Made by a program: the position numbers and the translations under genes. Below the pieces are notes generated by a model, which saw only the letters and a program-made list of their open reading frames with translations, made no database searches and was not told the origin of the DNA. Positions 1 through 6,456 of a stretch of 6,963 bases of DNA are shown here, piece after piece; position 1 is the first letter of the stretch, and the number at the start of each line of letters is the position of its first letter. The DNA comes from Syntrophaceae bacterium UBA6112 (GTDB lineage: Bacteria; Desulfobacterota; Syntrophia; Syntrophales; UBA5619): NCBI GenBank assembly GCA_002423465.1, contig DIWG01000052.1, positions 1-6,963 of the forward strand. The letters run 5' to 3'.

Positions 1-57
1 AATGAACCACACTCTCCTGATCGTGTGGACGATAACATTTCGCCGGTAGACGGGAAT

Positions 58-76
58 GGTTCCATAATACGGAACC
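58..76. promoter_or_regulatory. Perfect inverted repeat overlapping the predicted start point; likely operator
   Basis: GGTTCC-ATAATAC-GGAACC is a perfect 6-bp-arm palindrome with a 7-base centre. It covers the predicted +1 of the minus-strand promoter, where a bound repressor would block initiation. Further half-sites flank it: GGAA at 53-56 pairs with TTCC at 60-63, and GGAA at 71-74 pairs with TTCC at 80-83. The result is three overlapping palindromes. The TTCC-N7-GGAA core resembles operators of IclR-family regulators, but the regulator assignment is inference. Confidence 0.55.
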
Positions 77-82
77 TTGTTC

Positions 83-111
83 CTAATAACAAAACTATTT
101 CCGAATGTCAA
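83..111 (-). promoter_or_regulatory. Predicted sigma70 promoter reading leftwards out of the window
   Basis: On the minus strand a perfect -35 box TTGACA (106-111) is followed by a 17-base spacer and a -10 box TATTAG (83-88; four of six consensus positions). TG one base upstream of the -10 makes it an extended -10 element. Transcription would begin near base 76 and run towards base 1, giving a leader of at least 75 bases. This suggests that a new minus-strand transcription unit starts just beyond the window. An AGGAG sequence at 14-18 is a possible ribosome binding site, but no well-spaced ATG follows it inside the window. Confidence 0.6.
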
Positions 112-219
112 TACCTTTTCATTCGCACCGGAAATGCCTTTTGGCGAGTTCAATGAAATGACCGGATGAAGAGATCATGTCTGATTTCTTTAGCGGGATA
201 GGTAAGGAAAATCAATTTA
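112..219. other. Intergenic stretch with no recognisable feature
   Basis: This AT-richer stretch lies between the small ORF and the leftward promoter. I see no convincing ORF on either strand. No GC-rich stem followed by a T run was found, so no intrinsic terminator for the operon can be marked. A three-base stem GCC-TTTT-GGC near 137-146 is too weak to call. Confidence 0.5.
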
Positions 220-342
220 TTACAGGCCGGTTTCCTCTGCCAAGTCCCAGCGGGCGGCGGCCTCGGAGATAGAGAAGTGTTTGGTCAGGGTCGGGACCAA
301 AACCTCTCTTACGTTTGGAAACCGGATGGATGATTTCCTCAT
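220..342 (-). CDS. Small hypothetical ORF or remnant, 40 codons
   Basis: An ATG at 342 opens a 40-residue frame ending in TAA at 222-220. The product begins Met-Arg-Lys-Ser-Ser-Ile-Arg-Phe-Pro and ends with a helix-like stretch, Phe-Ser-Ile-Ser-Glu-Ala-Ala-Ala-Arg-Trp. By hand count about 28 of 39 third codon positions are G or C, similar to a coding frame in this GC-rich DNA. There is no Shine-Dalgarno before the ATG. The frame is the same as that of the preceding oxidoreductase, separated only by that gene's TGA and nine sense codons. It could be a small protein, the C-terminal relic of a lost gene, a readthrough extension, or chance. I recognise no family. Confidence 0.3.
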   Translation of the reverse strand: MRKSSIRFPNVREVLVPTLTKHFSISEAAARWDLAEETGL

Positions 343-366
343 GCCGGACGATGCGTCCCATGGAGT

Positions 367-1440
367 TCACTCGATCCGTGTCGCGTTCTGCTCGGCGATG
401 ACGGCCAGTTCCGCGGCCTTGAAAAACATCTCCTGGGAATAGGCCTTCGTCGTGCGGTTCAGGCAGTCCAGGATCAGGGCGCCGAAGAAAGGAAACCCAA
501 CCCGGCCGGTCACGGAGAATTGCCTTTCGCCTTTGTGATCGACAAGAAACACCTGGTCTCCGTCCTTGCCGCGGGCAACGTCGATGTATTTCCTCATTTC
601 GATATATCCGTCGGTGCCCAGCACGAATGTCCGCCCGTCGCCCCAGACCCCCAGACCATCGGGCGTAAGCCAGTCGACCCGCAAATAGTTCGTCGCGCCG
701 TTGTCCGCCACAAGGGTCGCGTCGCCGAAATCCTCCAGTTCGGGATACTGTTTGAATTTATAGTTCGCCACTTTGCTTGCAAGCACACGGGCGTCCTTCG
801 CCCCGGAGTAGAAGAGAAACTGCTCAATCTGATGGCAGCCGAGATCCACCAGGATACCGCCGGACTTTTCCTTCCTAAAGAACCATTCCGGTCGCTGGGG
901 GAGGCTGATCCGGTGCGGGCCCATTCCGATCACCTGGACCACCCGGCCGATCGCCCCGTCGGCAATCAGGGTCTCCGTGAAGACGGCAGCCTCGACGTGA
1001 AGCCGTTCGCTGTAATAGACGGCGTATTTTCGGTTCGTCTCCGCGACCTTTTTTCGGGCCGATGCGATCTGGCTCAACGTGGTGAAGGGGGGCTTGTCGC
1101 TGAAATAGTCCTTCCCGTGGTCCATCGCCCGGGAGCCGAGGTCGCAGCGGTCGGAGGGAACGGCCGCACCGGCGATGAGGTGGATGGAAGGATCTTCAAG
1201 GATCGCCGTTTCCGCAGAGACGGCAAGTACATCTGGAAAAGCTTTCCGGAAATTCGCCACCTTTGCCGGATCGGGATCGTACACCCCCGCAAGTTCGGCC
1301 CCCGCCTCGACAAGCCCGTTGCACATCCCGAAAATATGGCCGTGGTCCAGCCCGATCACGCCCACCCGGAAGTCCCCTTTCCCACATACCGGGGCTGATT
1401 TGCCCTTGGGGGCGTAATTCATTCCGTCGGATTTCTGCAT
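367..1440 (-). CDS. Gfo/Idh/MocA family NAD(P)-dependent oxidoreductase (second of two)
   Basis: This is a second predicted cytoplasmic dehydrogenase of the Gfo/Idh/MocA family, 357 residues from the chosen start. The Rossmann loop reads Gly-Val-Ile-Gly-Leu-Asp-His-Gly-His (27-35), a histidine-rich variant of the usual GxGxxG/A. Strand 2 ends in Val-Tyr-Asp-Pro-Asp (53-57). The EKP motif is present as Asp-Lys-Pro at 115-117, so the catalytic lysine (Lys116) is kept. The second-domain motif GGILVDLGCHQIEQ (194-207) retains Asp199 and His203. It is clearly divergent from its neighbour, so this is not a recent tandem duplication. ATG 1440 is chosen because GGGAG (1447-1451) lies 6 bases upstream, giving a 10-base gap. 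An upstream ATG at 1473 would overlap the preceding gene by 23 bases and has no convincing ribosome binding site. It is the last confident gene of the operon. Substrate unknown; it could act in series with its neighbour, or as a scyllo- or keto-sugar reductase. Confidence 0.92.
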   Translation of the reverse strand: MQKSDGMNYAPKGKSAPVCGKGDFRVGVIGLDHGHIFGMCNGLVEAGAELAGVYDPDPAKVANFRKAFPDVLAVSAETAILEDPSIHLIAGAAVPSDRCDLGSRAMDHGKDYFSDKPPFTTLSQIASARKKVAETNRKYAVYYSERLHVEAAVFTETLIADGAIGRVVQVIGMGPHRISLPQRPEWFFRKEKSGGILVDLGCHQIEQFLFYSGAKDARVLASKVANYKFKQYPELEDFGDATLVADNGATNYLRVDWLTPDGLGVWGDGRTFVLGTDGYIEMRKYIDVARGKDGDQVFLVDHKGERQFSVTGRVGFPFFGALILDCLNRTTKAYSQEMFFKAAELAVIAEQNATRIE

Positions 1441-1450
1441 TCTGTTCTCC

Positions 1451-2608
1451 CTATCTCCCCATATCGCGGCCAAGGGTGATGGTCGATGTCTTGAAATTTT
1501 CGATGTTCCTGGTTTTCTGGTGGAACCGGGGCATCAGGTCGAGCATCGTCTCCTTCCGGTACATGGGATCGCCCTTCTGCAGCGGGAATTTGACGGGAGT
1601 CCTCGTCACGGCGGATTTGTAGATTCCCATGATGAGTTCGAGGGTCGCTCTCCCCTCCTTCCCGTCCACGAGGAGGGGGCTCTTTCCTTCGATTGCCTGA
1701 AGGATATTGTCGATCTGTCCCGGATGTCCTTCGTAGGGAATGTCGGGGAGGGAGTCGTAGAGCCCCTGCAATTCGCGTTCGGTGTCGGGATCTTCCCTGG
1801 GAAATCCGTTTTCCAGCGGGAGAAATGCCCTGACCCGCCACGGAACCGAGATCCGGGCGCGTTCGGTCTGGAAGACGATTTCCTGTTCTTCCCCGTGGTC
1901 CACGATCGAGGCCGTGATCTGCGCCAGCGCCCCTTTGGGATAACGCAGGATGGCGATGGAAAGATCCTCGGTTTCCGAGTTGTCGTGATTGACGTTCGTG
2001 AAAACGGCGGTGACCTCCTCCGGCATGCCGAGTGCCCAGCGAAGCAGATCGATATGGTGCACCGCATGGTTGAGGGTGCACCCTCCCCCTTCCGCTTTCC
2101 AGGTGCCCCGCGACCAGAGATCGTAATAGCTCTGCCCACGCCACCACGAGGAATTGGCCGTTGCATGCAGAACCCTCCCCGCGGTTCCCGATTCCAGGAT
2201 CTTCTTGATCTTCATCATGGGAATTTTGTACCGGTTCTGGGCAATGGACGCAAGAAGGCGGCCGTTCTTCCGGGCCGCTTGAATCATGGCGTCACACTCC
2301 CCCAGTGAAGAAGCCATGGGTTTTTCCACAACCACGTGCTTTCCCGCTTCAAGGGCGGCGACGGCGGCTTCCGCATGAGCCGAGGGAGGCAGGCAGACGG
2401 ACACCAGATCGACGTCGTCGCGGGAAACAGCCTCCCGGAAATCCTTACAGACAAAAGCGGAAATCCCGTGATTCCCGGCGAGCTTTTCCGCCTTTTCGGG
2501 ATACAGATCCGCAAGCACCCGCACCTCGCAACGGTCCTGAAAGGCCTTGAAGGCCTGCATGTGGATTTCGGCGACAGCGCCGGAACCGATGATCGCTACT
2601 CGTATCAT
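1451..2608 (-). CDS. Gfo/Idh/MocA family NAD(P)-dependent oxidoreductase (first of two)
   Basis: This is a cytoplasmic dehydrogenase of the glucose-fructose oxidoreductase / inositol dehydrogenase / MocA family, typically acting on sugars, inositols or sugar acids with NAD(P). The 385-residue protein has an N-terminal Rossmann domain with the nucleotide-binding loop Gly-Ser-Gly-Ala-Val-Ala at 8-13 and an acidic residue (Asp34) after strand 2. The EKP signature is at 95-97, where Lys96 is the usual catalytic lysine. The C-terminal alpha/beta domain carries GGGCTLNHAVHHIDL at 174-188. His184 and Asp187 match the conserved catalytic region, while the usual Asp of that motif is Asn180. ATG 2608 is preceded by GAGGGG about 8 bases upstream. 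It follows the M24 gene after 126 bases and is followed after 10 bases by a second, dissimilar member of the same family. Specific substrate unknown; family call firm. Confidence 0.93.
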   Translation of the reverse strand: MIRVAIIGSGAVAEIHMQAFKAFQDRCEVRVLADLYPEKAEKLAGNHGISAFVCKDFREAVSRDDVDLVSVCLPPSAHAEAAVAALEAGKHVVVEKPMASSLGECDAMIQAARKNGRLLASIAQNRYKIPMMKIKKILESGTAGRVLHATANSSWWRGQSYYDLWSRGTWKAEGGGCTLNHAVHHIDLLRWALGMPEEVTAVFTNVNHDNSETEDLSIAILRYPKGALAQITASIVDHGEEQEIVFQTERARISVPWRVRAFLPLENGFPREDPDTERELQGLYDSLPDIPYEGHPGQIDNILQAIEGKSPLLVDGKEGRATLELIMGIYKSAVTRTPVKFPLQKGDPMYRKETMLDLMPRFHQKTRNIENFKTSTITLGRDMGR

Positions 2609-2734
2609 ATCTCTTACCCCTCGCTGTGTGATGGTTTTCGCATGTTTTTCGACTACGGAGAATATTCACGCCTTCATCGACGCTGCAACGACGCGGTAAT
2701 CTCCGGAAATCTCCCCCATGCAGCCGATATCGTT
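2609..2734. other. Gap between the M24 gene and the first oxidoreductase
   Basis: This is the longest gap inside the operon, 126 bases. It contains the ribosome binding site of the downstream oxidoreductase (GAGGGG, about 8 bases from ATG 2608). A 17-codon open frame on the minus strand has no Shine-Dalgarno. No terminator-like stem and no convincing -35/-10 pair were found, so cotranscription through the gap is likely. Confidence 0.4.
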
Positions 2735-3841
2735 TCAATCCTTTTCCAGGATGGTCGGCCTTACGAAGCCAATTCCCTCGACCTCCAGGGCGAGGGTGGG
2801 GTACAGGACAGGCTTTGTGATCAACTCCACTTCCCGGGGCGCGGCCAGGATCGTGTCTTCCGATTTCGTCCCCGTGATGGAAGGATTCCAGGTGAAAGCC
2901 TGATTCTCCTGGATGATGTCCGGGGTATCGAAATTGACCCGGTAGTCCCTGGGGTTGTAACCGATCGATCCGCCCTGATGGTGAAGTTTCCACTCCTCCG
3001 GATAGCCCTTGGCACCGTAGGCCTCGATCCCCTTCCGCAGGACTTCCCGCGCGGGAACACCCGGGCGCGTAGCCGCCATAAATGCACAATCGACAAAGAC
3101 ATTCGCCTCGTATTGTTCCCTTAACTCTGTCGGCACTTTTCCGAAGTGGACGAAACGCGTCAGGCAGACGATCAGGCCTCCTTTTCTCGCGTTGACGGAG
3201 ACCATCAGGATTTTCTCTACCCTCTTTTCCGTGGGGATGCAATGGCGAAAGCGGGAGATCCGCTCATCGGCCGCCGACATCATTCCCATGGTATCGATCC
3301 GGTCCATCCATAGTTCATGGCAGAGCCTGCCGATGACCGCCGATTCCTTCTCTCCTTTCTCCGTTGCAATCATCGTTCGTTCGAGGGCCGTGGAAACCCT
3401 TCCCCCCAACCAGCGGTATCGGACCAGTTCCTCCGGGGTCAGGGAATAGCGGAGCCTGGCTACATCTTCCGTCACGATGGCCGCATCCGGGAAAGGCCAA
3501 TCGGATCCGACCGATCCCCGTCCGACGATTTCCCCGACCAGGGAGGGCTCCCGATCCTCATGCCACGGGAACGATCTGACTTGGTAGCCCTGCTCTTCAA
3601 GTCTCTCCTCCTCCACCATGCGGGGGGCTTCGATATTGTTGGTGATTACAAACTTCCCCTTTTCTGTGATGAGGAGCGCGGCATTCCCCAACTCGGTCGC
3701 GGTTCCCACCACGTTGAGACCGCCTCCGGTCATCCACGAAAAATTGGCCTGCCGCTTCAGCAGAAGGGCCGCGATCCCCTTCTTTTTCAGGAATTCGCGG
3801 ACCCTTCTCTCTTTTTCTTGAATTTCTTCCGAAATCGCCAT
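2735..3841 (-). CDS. M24 (Xaa-Pro peptidase/creatinase fold) family hydrolase homologue lacking most metal ligands
   Basis: The 368-residue protein has an N-terminal creatinase-type domain (about 1-140, with WMTGGGLN near 36-43) and a C-terminal pita-bread domain (about 145-368). Aligned by eye to aminopeptidase P, the five metal-ligand positions read Ser215 (usually Asp), Cys226 (usually Asp, before Leu-Thr-Arg), His288 (kept, in HHQGG), Asn319 (usually Glu, in TWNPS) and Glu328 (kept, in SEDT). His200 matches the conserved substrate-side histidine. Two or more metal ions could hardly bind, so this is probably not a classical metallopeptidase. Creatinase is a known metal-free hydrolase with this fold and cuts a C-N bond, so an amide or amidine hydrolase role for the imported compound is an inference. 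The start at 3841 is chosen because AGGAG (3847-3851) lies 5 bases upstream; ATG 3844 is only 2 bases from it. A far upstream ATG at 3925 would add 28 residues translated from hairpin DNA. It may also be a pseudoenzyme. Confidence 0.85.
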   Translation of the reverse strand: MAISEEIQEKERRVREFLKKKGIAALLLKRQANFSWMTGGGLNVVGTATELGNAALLITEKGKFVITNNIEAPRMVEEERLEEQGYQVRSFPWHEDREPSLVGEIVGRGSVGSDWPFPDAAIVTEDVARLRYSLTPEELVRYRWLGGRVSTALERTMIATEKGEKESAVIGRLCHELWMDRIDTMGMMSAADERISRFRHCIPTEKRVEKILMVSVNARKGGLIVCLTRFVHFGKVPTELREQYEANVFVDCAFMAATRPGVPAREVLRKGIEAYGAKGYPEEWKLHHQGGSIGYNPRDYRVNFDTPDIIQENQAFTWNPSITGTKSEDTILAAPREVELITKPVLYPTLALEVEGIGFVRPTILEKD

Positions 3842-3869
3842 CATCGCTCCTCGCTTCAGCGCCCCTTCT

Positions 3870-3885
3870 CTCCCCCCAGGGGGAG
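3870..3885 (-). repeat. GC-rich hairpin before the M24 gene, resembling a dispersed repeat
   Basis: CTCCCC at 3870-3875 pairs with GGGGAG at 3880-3885 across a CCAG tetraloop, and the wider C-tract/G-tract region spans about 3862-3888. The stem is strong, lies just upstream of the AGGAG ribosome binding site of the M24 gene, and has no T run. Its C/G-tract form resembles intergenic palindromes scattered through many bacterial genomes, but copy number cannot be judged from one window. It could lower expression of the enzyme genes relative to tctC. Confidence 0.5.
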
Positions 3886-3893
3886 GGGACAAG

Positions 3894-3912
3894 GGTTCAA
3901 AAAACTTGAACC
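3894..3912 (-). repeat. AT-rich hairpin downstream of tctC
   Basis: Seven-base perfect inverted arms (GGTTCAA at 3894-3900 and TTGAACC at 3906-3912) enclose a 5-base loop. The hairpin lies 31 bases past the tctC stop and before the GC-rich hairpin. It has no U run after it in the transcribed direction, so it is not a classical terminator. A role in protecting the 3' end of tctC mRNA or as a processing site is inference. Confidence 0.5.
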
Positions 3913-3942
3913 TGCCTGCATTCATCCCCTTTCGACTGACGG

Positions 3943-4893
3943 TTATTTTTTGATCTCCCTGACCAGTATTCCGTAGAACTCGTGATCAGCGGCCATCGTC
4001 TTGCCGAGGTCGCCCGAGGACATATACGAGAGGTTCACCGCCATGTCCTTGGCGTTCTTCTTGAATCCGGCGTCCTCCATCCCCTTCTTGAAGGCATCGT
4101 GGAGCTTTTGGATCACCGCCGCCGGCGTCCCCTTCGGGGCGGCCAGGCCACGCCACTGGCCCATGGCAAAATTCACACCCTGCTCCTTGCAGGTCGGGAT
4201 ATCGGGAAACATGTCAAAGCGCCCCTCCGAGAAGAGGGCCATGATCCGGAGTTTCCCCGCCTGGACCTGGCTGATCCCCTCCGGCGGAGAGACGGAAACG
4301 GCATTGATGTGACCGCCCAGAAGGGCCGTCACCGAGGGTCCCCCGCCCGAGAAGGGGATGTGGTTGAATTTGACCCCCATGGCCTTCTCAAAGGCCATGG
4401 CAATCAGATGGACGCCGCCGCCGGCCCCAGAATTGCCCACGCTGATCATGCCCGGGTTCTTCTTGGCCTGTTCCAGGAACTCCTTCGTCGTTTTCCAAGG
4501 GGCATCCGAACGGACCAGAAACATCGCCGGATCGCGGACGACGTTGATGACCGGTTCGAAGTCCTTGTAGGTGAAGGACGTCTTCACATTGTGCGGCAGG
4601 ATCGTGAGCGGCGTGACGGCCGTCACCAGGGTATAGCCGTCGGGCTTGGCCTTCGACCCTTCCACGTATCCCACGGCGCCTCCCCCACCGGCCTTGTTGA
4701 CGATGACCACCGCCTGGCCGAGGTATTTTTCGGTTGAGACGGCCAGAGCCCTGAAGATGAGGTCCGTGGCCCCACCGGGCGCCCAGGGGATGATGATCTG
4801 AACCTCCTTCTCGGGGAAGGTTGCGGATTGAGCGGGCGCCGCTGCAATGAAAGCGACAAGGACGACCAGGACGCAAAACATTCTTTTCATCAT
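3943..4893 (-). CDS. tctC: Tripartite tricarboxylate transporter periplasmic solute-binding protein, TctC/Bug family
   Basis: This is the extracytoplasmic receptor that binds a carboxylated ligand and delivers it to the TctA/TctB membrane complex. The 316-residue protein starts with a Sec signal peptide: basic Met-Met-Lys-Arg, a hydrophobic core at about 6-19, and likely cleavage after Ala-Gln-Ser-Ala at 24. The mature part shows the Bug-family ligand loops. PWAPGGATD lies at 36-44, an Asn-Lys-Ala-Gly-rich loop at 66-72, the GNSGAGGGVHL loop at 153-163, and GLAAPKGTP at 249-257. A strong AAAAGGAGG ribosome binding site (GGAGG at 4901-4905) lies 7 bases before the first ATG, stronger than those of its neighbours. 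This fits the excess of binding protein over permease that such systems need. It lies 45 bases downstream of tctA. The following 101-base gap carries two hairpins that may insulate it from the enzyme genes. The family is secure; the ligand is unknown. Confidence 0.95.
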   Translation of the reverse strand: MMKRMFCVLVVLVAFIAAAPAQSATFPEKEVQIIIPWAPGGATDLIFRALAVSTEKYLGQAVVIVNKAGGGGAVGYVEGSKAKPDGYTLVTAVTPLTILPHNVKTSFTYKDFEPVINVVRDPAMFLVRSDAPWKTTKEFLEQAKKNPGMISVGNSGAGGGVHLIAMAFEKAMGVKFNHIPFSGGGPSVTALLGGHINAVSVSPPEGISQVQAGKLRIMALFSEGRFDMFPDIPTCKEQGVNFAMGQWRGLAAPKGTPAAVIQKLHDAFKKGMEDAGFKKNAKDMAVNLSYMSSGDLGKTMAADHEFYGILVREIKK

Positions 4894-4938
4894 GTCAAAA
4901 CCTCCTTTTCCAAGTTCGTTGTTTGAATGGTTTTCCCT

Positions 4939-6447
4939 TTACGTTGAACGTCTGATCCATTTCCGGATGACCCACTGAAAGGCCGGCACGCACAGGAAAA
5001 TAAGGGTCGCCAGGAGAAAGACCAGTGAAACAGGCCGCTCGACGAAAATCCTGAAGCTTCCGTGGGAGAGCATCAGAGACTGACGGAAGGCGACCTCCAG
5101 TTTCGGGCCCAGAACCAGGGCCAGCAGGAGCGGCGCGGCTTCATACGCCCACTTTCTCATCACAAAGCCCAATACCCCGCAGAAGACCATCAGCCAGACA
5201 TCGTCGATGGAGTTGTTCACCGTGAACATCCCCGTGATGCAAAAAAGCATGATGACGGGCAGAAGGATCTTCTTCGGTATCCGGAGGATATTGGCGAAAA
5301 CAGGAACGAAGGGCAGGTTGAGCAGCAGCAGGATGAAATTGCCGATATACATGCTGGCGATGACGCCCCAGAAGACATCGGGATGGTCGCTGATCATCAT
5401 CGGCCCCGGCACCACGCCGTGGATCATGAGCGCCCCCAGAAGAATGGCGGTCGGCGGAGCGAAGGGGATTCCCAGCACGAACAGGGGGATGAACGCCGTC
5501 TGGCAGGCGGCATTGTTCGCCGATTCGGGACCGGAGACTCCTTCGATGGCGCCTTGTCCGAACTCCTCGGGATGCTTTGACACCTTCTTCTCCACCATGT
5601 AGGAGGCATAGGTGGCAATTACCGGGGCCGGCCCGGGGATCAGGCCCACGCCGAATCCGATCCCTGCGCCCCGGAAGATCGCACCGACCGATTTCTTCAA
5701 ATCCTGAAGCGACGGATAGAGGTCCCGGAAGCGCGGGACGATCACCTTCTGTTCCAGGTTCTCCAGCGGCTGGTCGACATTGGACAGGACTTCAGCGATT
5801 CCGAAGAGCCCGATGGCGACGGCGACAAACTCGATGCCGCTGAGCAGATACATGGAGTCGAAAGTGAAACGGTAGTCTCCCGTGACGGGGTCGAGGCCCA
5901 CGGTGCCGATGATCAATCCCACGACCGCCATCATGAGGGACTTGAGGAGGGAATTTCCCGTCACATTGCTCAGGACGATGAACCCACAGACCATCAGGGA
6001 AAAATATTCGGCGGGCCCGAAGGCCAGAGCGGCATCGGCAAGCGGCGGCGCCAGAAACACCATGCCGAAGATCGCAAGGGTCCCGGCGATGAACGAACCA
6101 ATGGCACACATGGCCAGGGCCGGGCCGGCCCTTCCCTTTTGAGCCATCTGGTAACCGTCAATGCACGTGATTACGGAGGCGGTCTCCCCGGGGACGTTCA
6201 GCAAGATGGACGTCGTGGAGCCTCCGTACATCGCCCCGTAGTAAATGCCGGCGAGCATGATGATGGCGGAGGTGGGACTGAGACCGAACGTGACGGGGAT
6301 GAGAAGGGCGATTCCGGCGATCGGTCCGAGTCCGGGAAGGATGCCGACAAGGGTTCCCGCAATGGCGCCGAGCAGGCAATACAGCAGATTGGCCACCGTG
6401 GTGGCGATTTCGAAACCGGAGATGAGATGCTGTAAGGATTCGATCAT
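4939..6447 (-). CDS. tctA: Tripartite tricarboxylate transporter large permease subunit, TctA family
   Basis: This is the large channel-forming inner-membrane subunit of a TTT secondary transporter. It takes the ligand from the periplasmic binding protein and moves it inward, driven by an ion gradient. The 502-residue length is normal for TctA. Family landmarks are visible: Gly-Ile-Leu-Pro-Gly-Leu-Gly-Pro at 35-42, the YYGAMYGGSTTSILLNVPGE block at 69-88, and RAGPAL at 106-111. The second half repeats the architecture with PGPAPVIATYA at 271-281 and the GQGAIEGVSGPESANNAA block at 298-314. At 326-348 it has a Gly-Ile-Pro-Phe-Ala-Pro-Pro stretch and MIHGVVPGP. Around ten to twelve hydrophobic segments are present, ending in a basic tail. 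The start is supported by AGAGG at 6453-6457, 5 bases upstream, overlapping the tctB stop. The gap to tctB is 9 bases. Identification is secure; the transported acid cannot be deduced. Confidence 0.96.
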   Translation of the reverse strand: MIESLQHLISGFEIATTVANLLYCLLGAIAGTLVGILPGLGPIAGIALLIPVTFGLSPTSAIIMLAGIYYGAMYGGSTTSILLNVPGETASVITCIDGYQMAQKGRAGPALAMCAIGSFIAGTLAIFGMVFLAPPLADAALAFGPAEYFSLMVCGFIVLSNVTGNSLLKSLMMAVVGLIIGTVGLDPVTGDYRFTFDSMYLLSGIEFVAVAIGLFGIAEVLSNVDQPLENLEQKVIVPRFRDLYPSLQDLKKSVGAIFRGAGIGFGVGLIPGPAPVIATYASYMVEKKVSKHPEEFGQGAIEGVSGPESANNAACQTAFIPLFVLGIPFAPPTAILLGALMIHGVVPGPMMISDHPDVFWGVIASMYIGNFILLLLNLPFVPVFANILRIPKKILLPVIMLFCITGMFTVNNSIDDVWLMVFCGVLGFVMRKWAYEAAPLLLALVLGPKLEVAFRQSLMLSHGSFRIFVERPVSLVFLLATLIFLCVPAFQWVIRKWIRRST

Positions 6448-6456
6448 ATGTGCCTC

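Noticed and set aside
359..361. Alternative minus-strand ATG at 361 opening a roughly 48-codon frame
   Set aside because: It overlaps the 40-codon ORF in another frame, has a weak upstream GAG only, and gives a product rich in Arg and Gly that looks like a shadow.
520..1398. 292-codon plus-strand open frame opposite the second oxidoreductase
   Set aside because: It lies fully antisense to a gene with clear family motifs. Its product is Arg/His/Pro/Gly-rich with no domain, as expected for a mirror frame in GC-rich coding DNA.
1441..1473. Upstream ATG at 1473 for the second oxidoreductase
   Set aside because: It would overlap the preceding gene by 23 bases without a good ribosome binding site, whereas ATG 1440 has GGGAG 6 bases upstream.
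2609..2734. Possible internal promoter and 17-codon ORF in the gap before the first oxidoreductase
   Set aside because: The best -35/-10 candidates match poorly or have 19-base spacing, and the tiny ORF has no Shine-Dalgarno. The evidence is no better than chance.
2336..3124. 262-codon plus-strand open frame spanning the gap and parts of two genes
   Set aside because: It runs antisense across the first oxidoreductase start and the M24 gene, with no ribosome binding site and no recognisable domain.
3982..4737. 251-codon plus-strand open frame opposite tctC
   Set aside because: It is antisense to the securely identified binding-protein gene, and its His/Arg-rich composition is typical of a shadow frame.
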